From NCBI RefSeq assembly GCF_012927165.1, contig NZ_JABBGA010000006.1, forward strand, positions 124,001-188,000: DNA of 64,000 nucleotides, written 5' to 3'. Each line of letters starts with the position of its first letter. The first letter of the stretch is position 1. The translations under genes were made by a program, and so were the position numbers. Of the stretch, positions 56,795 to 64,000 are shown one piece after another. This DNA is from Zoogloea dura (lineage in GTDB: Bacteria; Pseudomonadota; Gammaproteobacteria; Burkholderiales; Rhodocyclaceae). The notes under the pieces were generated by a model. The model searched no databases and had not been told where the DNA came from. It was given only the letters and a program-made list of their open reading frames with translations.

Positions 56795-58711
56795 ATGCCC
56801 AACATCACCTTGCCCGACGGTTCTGTACGTAGTTTCGAGCAACCCGTGACGATCGCCCAGGTCGCCGCCTCCATCGGTGCCGGCCTGGCCAAGGCGGCCC
56901 TGGCCGGCAGGGTCGATGGCAAGCTGGTGGATACTTCCTTCCTCATCGAGGGCGATGTGGCCCTGGCCATCGTGACCGACAAGGATCCGGATGGCCTGGA
57001 GGTCATCCGTCACTCCACGGCCCACTTGCTGGCCTACGCGGTGAAGGAGCTGTTTCCCGAGGTGCAGGTGACCATCGGTCCGGTGATCGAAAACGGCTTT
57101 TTCTACGACTTCTCCTACAAGCGTCCGTTCACGCCCGAGGATCTGGAGAAGATCGAGGCCCGCATGACCGAGCTGGCCAAGCGTGATATCCCTGTCGAGC
57201 GCAGCGTGCTGCCGCGGGACGAGGCGGTGGCTTACTTCAAGTCGATCGGCGAGCATTACAAGGCCGAGATCATTGCTTCGATTCCCCAGGGGGAGGATGT
57301 CTCCCTGTATCGGGAGGGTGATTTCACCGACCTGTGCCGTGGTCCTCACGTGCCTTCCACCGGCAAGCTGAAGGTCTTCAAGCTCATGAAGGTGGCGGGT
57401 GCCTACTGGCGTGGCGACTCGAAGAACGAAATGCTGCAGCGCATCTACGGCACGGCCTGGGCCAGGAAGGAAGAGCAGGAGGCCTACCTGCACATGCTGG
57501 AAGAGGCCGAAAAGCGCGACCATCGCCGCCTTGGCAAGCAGCTGGATCTCTTTCATCTGCAGGAAGAGGCGCCGGGTCTGGTGTTCTGGCATCCCAACGG
57601 CTGGACGGTCTGGCAGGCTGTGGAGCAGTACATGCGCGCCGTCTATCGTGACAATGGTTATCAGGAGGTGCGTTGCCCGCAGATCCTGGATCGTTCCCTG
57701 TGGGAGAAGTCCGGGCACTGGGAGCACTACAAGGCCAACATGTTCACCACCGAGTCGGAAAGTCGCGACTATGCGGTGAAGCCCATGAACTGCCCGGGCC
57801 ATATCCAGATCTTCAATTCCGATCTGCGCTCCTATCGCGAGCTGCCCCTGCGCTACGGCGAGTTTGGTGCCTGTCACCGCAACGAGCCGTCCGGGGCGCT
57901 GCACGGCATCATGCGGGTGCGCGGCTTCACCCAGGATGACGGTCACGTCTTCTGTACCGAGGACCAGATCGAGTCCGAGGTGACGGCTTTCAACTCCCTG
58001 GTGCGCAAGGTGTATGCGGACTTCGGTTTCAAGGACGTGGCGGTCAAGCTGGCCCTGCGTCCGGACAGCCGGGTGGGTTCGGACGAGGTGTGGGATAAGG
58101 CGGAAGGCGCGCTGCGCGCCGCGCTGCGGGCCAGTGGTCTGGAGTGGGAGGAGTTGCCCGGCGAGGGCGCCTTCTATGGCCCGAAGATCGAATTCCACAT
58201 CAAGGATGCGATTGGTCGCTCCTGGCAGTGCGGCACCGTCCAGGTGGATTTCTCCATGCCTGCGCGCCTGGGGGCCGAGTATGTCGGCGAGGACAACGGC
58301 CGCCATACGCCCGTGATGTTGCACCGGGCAATCCTCGGTTCGCTGGAGCGTTTCATCGGCATTCTGATCGAAAACCATGCAGGCGCCTTGCCCTTGTGGC
58401 TGGCGCCGGTGCAGGCGGTGGTGCTGAATATCTCCGAATCCCAGGCGGATTACGTTACGGAAGTCGTCAAAACCCTCCGGGCGCGTGGCTTCCGGGTTGA
58501 GGCAGATTTGCGCAACGAGAAGATTACTTATAAAATACGTGAACATAGCGTAAGAAAGCTGCCTTACCTGCTGGTCGTGGGTGACAAAGAAAAGGCAGCT
58601 GATGTAGTGGCAGTCCGCGCCCGTGGTAATCAGGATCTCGGTCAAATGTCCCTCGATAAGATTGTCGAGCGTTGGCAAGACGAAATCTCTTCGTTTGCCG
58701 GCACGGCCTGA
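56795..58711 (+). CDS. thrS: Threonyl-tRNA synthetase
   Basis: A 638-residue class II synthetase. The TGS domain is at the N-terminus ([17 protein letters not shown]), the editing domain has [11 protein letters not shown], and the catalytic core has [31 protein letters not shown] and the C-terminal anticodon domain. Zinc ligands expected from the family (Cys in MNCPGH and two His) are present. It starts the thrS-infC-rpmI-rplT-pheS-pheT-ihfA translation cluster. Confidence 0.96.
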   Translation: MPNITLPDGSVRSFEQPVTIAQVAASIGAGLAKAALAGRVDGKLVDTSFLIEGDVALAIVTDKDPDGLEVIRHSTAHLLAYAVKELFPEVQVTIGPVIENGFFYDFSYKRPFTPEDLEKIEARMTELAKRDIPVERSVLPRDEAVAYFKSIGEHYKAEIIASIPQGEDVSLYREGDFTDLCRGPHVPSTGKLKVFKLMKVAGAYWRGDSKNEMLQRIYGTAWARKEEQEAYLHMLEEAEKRDHRRLGKQLDLFHLQEEAPGLVFWHPNGWTVWQAVEQYMRAVYRDNGYQEVRCPQILDRSLWEKSGHWEHYKANMFTTESESRDYAVKPMNCPGHIQIFNSDLRSYRELPLRYGEFGACHRNEPSGALHGIMRVRGFTQDDGHVFCTEDQIESEVTAFNSLVRKVYADFGFKDVAVKLALRPDSRVGSDEVWDKAEGALRAALRASGLEWEELPGEGAFYGPKIEFHIKDAIGRSWQCGTVQVDFSMPARLGAEYVGEDNGRHTPVMLHRAILGSLERFIGILIENHAGALPLWLAPVQAVVLNISESQADYVTEVVKTLRARGFRVEADLRNEKITYKIREHSVRKLPYLLVVGDKEKAADVVAVRARGNQDLGQMSLDKIVERWQDEISSFAGTA

Positions 58712-58740
58712 TTTTTTTGTTTTCTATGGAGATTTAAACC

Positions 58741-59262
58741 ATCGCTCAGGATAAGAAGCTGCGCATCAACGGCGAAATTAGCGTGCCGGAAGTGCGCCTG
58801 ACGGGTGAGGACGGTGAGCAGATCGGCATCGTTTCTCTGCGTGCTGCATTGGAAGCGGCTGAAGAAGCGGGCGTCGATCTGGTAGAGATCGCGCCGATGG
58901 CAAAGCCGCCCGTGTGTCGTTTGATGGACTTCGGCAAATACAAGTACGAAGAAGCCAAGCGCGCCCACGAAGCCAAGCAGAAGCAGAAGCAGATTCAGGT
59001 CAAGGAAGTCAAGCTCCGCCCGGGTACGGACGAGAACGATTACCAGATCAAGCTGCGGAACCTGACCAAGTTCCTGAACGAAGGCGACAAGGCGAAGGTG
59101 ACCCTCCGTTTTCGTGGCCGTGAAATGGCCCACCAGGAATTCGGCATGCGCCAGCTGGAGCGGATCAAGGCCGACCTCGAAGAAATCGCGATGGTCGAGC
59201 AGATGCCGAAGATGGAAGGGCGCCAGATGATCATGGTCATCGCGCCGAAGAAGAAGCACTAA
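58741..59262 (+). CDS. infC: Translation initiation factor IF-3 (AUC start codon)
   Basis: A 173-residue IF-3. The N-terminal peptide [19 protein letters not shown] begins at an ATC at 58741 with GGAG 10 bases upstream; starting at the GTG at 58783 would remove the first 14 residues of the conserved N-domain. infC genes classically use rare AUU or AUC starts so that IF-3, which rejects non-canonical starts, represses its own synthesis. The linker and C-domain ([20 protein letters not shown]) are complete. Confidence 0.95.
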   Translation: MAQDKKLRINGEISVPEVRLTGEDGEQIGIVSLRAALEAAEEAGVDLVEIAPMAKPPVCRLMDFGKYKYEEAKRAHEAKQKQKQIQVKEVKLRPGTDENDYQIKLRNLTKFLNEGDKAKVTLRFRGREMAHQEFGMRQLERIKADLEEIAMVEQMPKMEGRQMIMVIAPKKKH

Positions 59263-59272
59263 AAGAATTTCA

Positions 59273-59295
59273 GGCGCCCGAGCGGTTCGGGCGCC
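59273..59295 (+). promoter_or_regulatory. Hairpin in the infC-rpmI gap
   Basis: GGCGCCCGA and TCGGGCGCC form a 9-bp perfect stem with a GCGGT loop ten bases after the infC stop. No T tract follows, so it is more likely a processing or L20-regulatory structure than a terminator. Confidence 0.5.
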
Positions 59296-59403
59296 GGAAG
59301 ACGGCGGGCAGAATAGTCCGCCGTAAACAAGTGGTGACGGGTTGTTGAAGCGTTTCCGGAAGTCGGAAGCCACCCGGGGCCATGTCATAAGCTGGAGTAC
59401 TTC

Positions 59404-59601
59404 ATGCCCAAGATGAAGACCAAGAGCGGGGCCGCAAAACGGTTCAAGGTCCGCGCTAGCGGTAGCATCAAGCGTTCGCAGGCGTTCAAGCGCCACATCC
59501 TGACCAAGAAGACCACCAAGAGCAAGCGCCAGCTGCGCGGCATGACTGCCGTCCACGCTGCGGACGAAAAGTCCATCCGCGCCATGATGCCTTACGCTTG
59601 A
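59404..59601 (+). CDS. rpmI: 50S ribosomal protein L35
   Basis: A 65-residue basic protein of normal length beginning [16 protein letters not shown]. The ATG follows CTGGAG. It lies 14 bp before rplT. In E. coli L20 represses rpmI-rplT through an mRNA structure upstream of rpmI; the 141-base gap here could serve that purpose. Confidence 0.96.
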   Translation: MPKMKTKSGAAKRFKVRASGSIKRSQAFKRHILTKKTTKSKRQLRGMTAVHAADEKSIRAMMPYA

Positions 59602-59615
59602 TTTAGGAGAACGCA

Positions 59616-59975
59616 ATGCCCCGAGTTAAACGCGGTGTAACCGCACGTGCCCGTCACAAGAAAGTCCTCGATCAAGCCAAGGGTTACCGCGGCCGTCGCA
59701 AGAACGTATACCGCATCGCCAAACAGGCGGTGATGAAGGCGGGCCAATACGCCTACCGTGACCGTCGTCAGCGCAAGCGCCAGTTCCGCGCTCTGTGGAT
59801 CGCCCGTATCAACGCCGCCGCGCGTGAAGTCGGTCTGACCTACAGCCGCTTCATGAACGGCCTCAAGAAGGCCTCCATCGAAGTGGACCGCAAGGTGCTG
59901 GCCGACCTGGCCGTTTTCGACAAGCCCGCTTTTGCGGCGCTCGCCGAACAAGCCAAGGCCAAGCTCGCTGCTTAA
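59616..59975 (+). CDS. rplT: 50S ribosomal protein L20
   Basis: A 119-residue helical protein of normal length, [18 protein letters not shown] at the start. The ATG follows TTAGGAG. L20 is an early 50S assembly protein and the translational repressor of its own operon in other bacteria. Confidence 0.97.
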   Translation: MPRVKRGVTARARHKKVLDQAKGYRGRRKNVYRIAKQAVMKAGQYAYRDRRQRKRQFRALWIARINAAAREVGLTYSRFMNGLKKASIEVDRKVLADLAVFDKPAFAALAEQAKAKLAA

Positions 59976-61079
<1,104 letters not shown>

Positions 61080-61082
61080 GCC

Positions 61083-63461
61083 ATGCAATTCTCAGAACTC
61101 TGGTTGCGCAGTTTCGTCAGTCCGGATCTCGATTCGGATGCGCTGGGGCATTTGCTCACCATGGCGGGGCTGGAAGTGGAAGAGCAGGACGGCGTGGCCG
61201 CCGTGTTCTCCAAGGTGGTGGTCGCGCAGATCATCGAGGCCGAAAAACACCCCAACGCCGACAAGCTGCGCGTCTGCAAGGTCGATGCGGGGCATGGTGA
61301 ACTGCTGCAGATCGTCTGCGGCGCGCCCAATGCGGCCGCTGGCATCAGGATTCCCTGCGCGCTGGTGGGCGCCGACCTGGCCGGTTTCGGCATCAAGGCG
61401 GCCAAGCTGCGCGGCGTCGAGTCCTTCGGCATGCTGTGTTCGGCCAAGGAACTGGGTATCTCCGACGAAAGCAGCGGTCTGCTGGTGCTGCCCGAGGATG
61501 CTCCTGTCGGTACCGACCTGCGGGACTACCTCGCCCTCAACGACACCCTGTTCACGATCAAGCTGACGCCCAACCGCGCCGACTGCCTCAGCCTCAGCGG
61601 CATCGCCCGTGAAGTGGCGGCCCTCACCGGCCAGCCGCTCAGCCTGCCGGCCTGCGAGCCGGTGGCGGCGGTGCTCGGCGACAGCCGTGACATCGTGCTG
61701 GATGCTGCCGAGGCTTGCCCGCGCTATTCCGGACGCATCATCCGTGGTGTCAATGCCAAGGCGCCGACGCCCGAATGGATGAAGCAGCGCCTGGCGCGCA
61801 GCGGCATCCGTTCCATCAGCGCGCTGGTGGACGTGACCAACTACGTGATGCTCGAGCTCGGCCAGCCGCTGCACGCCTTCGACGAGGCGAAGCTGAGCGG
61901 GGCGATCCACGTGCGTTTCCCGAAGGCCGGTGAGCAGGTGCTGCTCCTCAATGGCCAGACCGTGACCCCGGCCGCCGACACGCTGCTGATCGCCGACGAA
62001 ACCCGGGCCCTGGCCCTCGCCGGCATCATGGGGGGCGAGGATTCCGGCATCACCCTGGACACCACCGACCTGTTCCTCGAGAGCGCCTTCTTCGCCCCCG
62101 ATGTCATCGCCGGTCGTGCCCGTGCCTATGGTTTCTCGTCGGATGCCTCCTATCGCTTCGAGCGGGGTGTGGACTTCGCCTTGGCCGGTCCGGCCATCGA
62201 GCGCGCCACCCGCCTGATCCTCGACATCTGCGGCGGTCAGCCCGGCCCGGTGGTCGATGCAGTGGCGGCCGGCAAGCTGCCCCGGCGCGAGCCGATCCGC
62301 CTGCGTGCGGCCCGCGTGCGCCGGGTGCTGGGCATTGCGCTCAGCGCCGATGAAGTGGCCGGCATGTTCGGTCGCCTCAACTTGCAGGTGGCACGCGAAG
62401 GGGACGATTTCGTCGTGACCCCGCCGTCCTACCGCTTCGACCTGGAGATCGAGGAGGACCTCATCGAGGAGATCGCCCGTCTCCACGGCTACGACAACAT
62501 CCCGGTGTGTGCGCCCAAAGGCCCCATCAGCATGCTGCCGCGCCCCGAGGCGAAGCGCGACACCATGTTCGTGCGCCGTCTGGTGGCGGGGCGCGAGTAC
62601 CAGGAGGTCATCAACTTCGCCTTTGTCGAAGAAGCCTGGGAGAAGGATTTCGGTGGCAACGCCGACCCGGTGCGCCTGGCCAACCCCATTGCCAGCCAGA
62701 TGAGCGTGATGCGCTCCACCCTGATCGGTGGCCTGGTGGCCAACCTTGTGACCAACCGCAAGCGCCAGACCAACCGTGTCCGCGTCTTCGAGATCGGCCG
62801 CTGCTTCGCCAAGGACCCTGCCGGCAAGCCGGTGGAGGGCTACTATCAGCCCGTGCGCATCGCCGCCCTGGCCGGTGGCCTGGCGAGGCCCGAGCAATGG
62901 GGCGAGAGCAACCGCAACGTCGATTTCTACGACGTCAAGGCCGACCTCGAAGCCCTGCTGTTCCCGCGTGTGGCGGAGTTTGAGCGGGCCGCTCATCCGG
63001 CCCTGCACCCCGGTCGGTCTGCCCGTGTGCTGCTGGATGGCCGTGCCATCGGCTTCATCGGCGAACTGCACCCGGTATGGGTCCAGAGGTATGAACTCGG
63101 CACTGCGCCGGTGGTTTTCGAGATCGAACTCGACGCCCTGCTGGAAACGCGTACCCCGGCCTACCGCGAGGTTTCCCGCTTCCCGGCGGTGACCCGTGAC
63201 CTGGCCCTGGTGGTGGATCAGCAGGTGTCTGCGGCGAGCCTGCTGAGGGGCCTGCAGTCGGTTGCCCCGGCCATCGTCCAGCATATCGAGCTGTTCGACC
63301 AATACCAGGGCAAGGGTATCGAGCCGAACCGGAAAAGCCTTGCTTTCCGCGTAGTTATGCAAGAAACTCAGCGGACTCTTGAGGATGCCGAAGTGGATGC
63401 CGCGATGATTGCCCTGACCCGTCACGCCGAGGACAGCCTCGGTGCGAAATTGAGGGCCTGA
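61083..63461 (+). CDS. pheT: Phenylalanyl-tRNA synthetase beta subunit
   Basis: A 792-residue subunit of standard length. It contains a tRNA-binding (EMAP-like) domain ([15 protein letters not shown]), B3/B4 editing region, B5 domain and a C-terminal anticodon-binding fold ([17 protein letters not shown]). The ATG at 61083 follows AGGTAAG. It completes the alpha2-beta2 synthetase. Confidence 0.96.
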   Translation: MQFSELWLRSFVSPDLDSDALGHLLTMAGLEVEEQDGVAAVFSKVVVAQIIEAEKHPNADKLRVCKVDAGHGELLQIVCGAPNAAAGIRIPCALVGADLAGFGIKAAKLRGVESFGMLCSAKELGISDESSGLLVLPEDAPVGTDLRDYLALNDTLFTIKLTPNRADCLSLSGIAREVAALTGQPLSLPACEPVAAVLGDSRDIVLDAAEACPRYSGRIIRGVNAKAPTPEWMKQRLARSGIRSISALVDVTNYVMLELGQPLHAFDEAKLSGAIHVRFPKAGEQVLLLNGQTVTPAADTLLIADETRALALAGIMGGEDSGITLDTTDLFLESAFFAPDVIAGRARAYGFSSDASYRFERGVDFALAGPAIERATRLILDICGGQPGPVVDAVAAGKLPRREPIRLRAARVRRVLGIALSADEVAGMFGRLNLQVAREGDDFVVTPPSYRFDLEIEEDLIEEIARLHGYDNIPVCAPKGPISMLPRPEAKRDTMFVRRLVAGREYQEVINFAFVEEAWEKDFGGNADPVRLANPIASQMSVMRSTLIGGLVANLVTNRKRQTNRVRVFEIGRCFAKDPAGKPVEGYYQPVRIAALAGGLARPEQWGESNRNVDFYDVKADLEALLFPRVAEFERAAHPALHPGRSARVLLDGRAIGFIGELHPVWVQRYELGTAPVVFEIELDALLETRTPAYREVSRFPAVTRDLALVVDQQVSAASLLRGLQSVAPAIVQHIELFDQYQGKGIEPNRKSLAFRVVMQETQRTLEDAEVDAAMIALTRHAEDSLGAKLRA

Positions 63462-63466
63462 TCATC

Positions 63467-63772
63467 ATGAGCATGACTTTGACCAAGGCCGAACTCGCCG
63501 ACATGCTCTTTGAGCAGGTGGGTCTCAACAAGCGTGAAGCCAAGGATATGGTGGAGTGCTTCTTCGAAGAGATCCGCCTGGCGCTCGAGCGCGGCGATTG
63601 CGTCAAGCTCTCGGGCTTCGGCAACTTCCAGTTGCGCGAGAAGCCCCAGCGTCCCGGGCGCAATCCCAAGACCGGCGAAGAAATCCCTATTACTGCCCGG
63701 CGTGTGGTGACTTTCCACGCCAGCCAGAAGCTCAAGGCGAACGTGGAGCAACTGAGCGATGTCGCAAAGTGA
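63467..63772 (+). CDS. ihfA: Integration host factor alpha subunit
   Basis: A 101-residue HU/IHF-family protein. [21 protein letters not shown] and [20 protein letters not shown], with the Pro tip [10 protein letters not shown], are the IhfA pattern. It pairs with IhfB encoded about 12 kb upstream in this window. Placement after pheT is conserved in proteobacteria. Confidence 0.96.
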   Translation: MSMTLTKAELADMLFEQVGLNKREAKDMVECFFEEIRLALERGDCVKLSGFGNFQLREKPQRPGRNPKTGEEIPITARRVVTFHASQKLKANVEQLSDVAK

Positions 63773-64000
63773 TATACCGGCGGCGGCCGAGCTGCCTCCG
63801 ATCCCTCTCAAGCGCTACTTCACCATCGGTGAGGTGAGCGAGCTGTGCGGTGTCAAACCCCACGTCCTCCGTTACTGGGAGCAGGAATTCACCCAGTTGC
63901 GGCCGGTCAAGCGGGGCGGCAACCGGCGTTATTACCAGCACCATGAAGTGCTGCTGATCCGCCGCATCCGCGAGCTTCTCTACCAGGACGGCTTCACCAT
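63759..64000 (+). CDS. MerR family transcriptional regulator (N-terminal part, cut by window edge)
   Basis: The first 80 residues are present. The ATG at 63759 lies inside the ihfA 3' end (14-bp overlap), with GGAG 12 bases upstream. [27 protein letters not shown] is the MerR winged-helix start, followed by [22 protein letters not shown]. This gene follows ihfA in many proteobacteria, yet its target is unknown. The effector domain lies outside the window. Confidence 0.88.
   Translation, partial: MSQSDIPAAAELPPIPLKRYFTIGEVSELCGVKPHVLRYWEQEFTQLRPVKRGGNRRYYQHHEVLLIRRIRELLYQDGFT

Noticed and set aside
61092-63425. A 777-codon frame antisense to pheT
   Set aside because: Antisense to a conserved synthetase gene with biased composition only.

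Overview
The window looks like a chromosomal segment of a GC-rich betaproteobacterium, most likely of the Rhodocyclales/Azoarcus-Thauera-Azospira kind. This placement is an inference. It rests on the tmRNA tag ANDERFALAA, the betaproteobacterial order gyrA-serC-pheA-hisC-tyrA-aroA/cmk-rpsA-ihfB-lapAB, the thrS-infC-rpmI-rplT-pheST-ihfA-merR block, tandem TRAP solute-binding proteins and paired OmpA-like proteins. No insertion sequence, prophage or CRISPR array was seen.

Region 1 (1-8967) is an aromatic-degradation cluster on the minus strand, divergent from a TetR regulator. In transcription order it holds a meta-cleavage hydrolase, a two-subunit LigAB/CarB-type extradiol dioxygenase, a Rieske ferredoxin, the alpha and beta subunits of a ring-hydroxylating dioxygenase, a cis-dihydrodiol dehydrogenase, a nitronate monooxygenase-like flavoprotein, a periplasmic ABC substrate-binding protein and a feruloyl-CoA-synthase-like ligase cut by the window edge. 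Together they can activate, dihydroxylate, rearomatise, cleave and hydrolyse an unidentified ring compound. No ferredoxin reductase and no lower-pathway genes are visible.

Region 2 (9081-17955) holds an orphan hybrid histidine kinase, an ammonium transporter with a sigma-54 promoter and an NtrC-type site, a type IV pilin with its own sigma-54 promoter, AmpD, a phosphoethanolamine-transferase-like membrane protein overlapping tail-to-tail with a PmtA-like methyltransferase, a consensus sigma-70 promoter with a 325-nt structured leader, and a lytic transglycosylase.

Region 3 (17966-34338) is central metabolism and envelope: an aminotransferase, divergent pckG and maeB (PEP/pyruvate-malate node), a patatin phospholipase, a PBP7-type endopeptidase, an IclR regulator with a clear inverted-repeat operator, a Gate-domain membrane protein, an LrgA/LrgB pair, two tandem TRAP-type 2-oxo-acid binding proteins, pmbA, darP and mogA.

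Region 4 (34341-40521) holds an MFS transporter pseudogene with one nonsense and three frameshift lesions directly downstream of ssrA (tmRNA), then gph, ubiG, two OmpA-family genes and mtaD.

Region 5 (40737-64000) is a housekeeping block on the plus strand: gyrA, aromatic amino acid/serine/histidine genes including an aroA-cmk gene fusion, rpsA, ihfB, lapA, lapB, ugd, cysM, a DEDDy exonuclease, tRNA-Val(GAC), thrS, infC with an AUC start, rpmI, rplT, pheS, pheT, ihfA and the start of a MerR-family gene. Coding density is high and most intergenic gaps carry intrinsic terminators.
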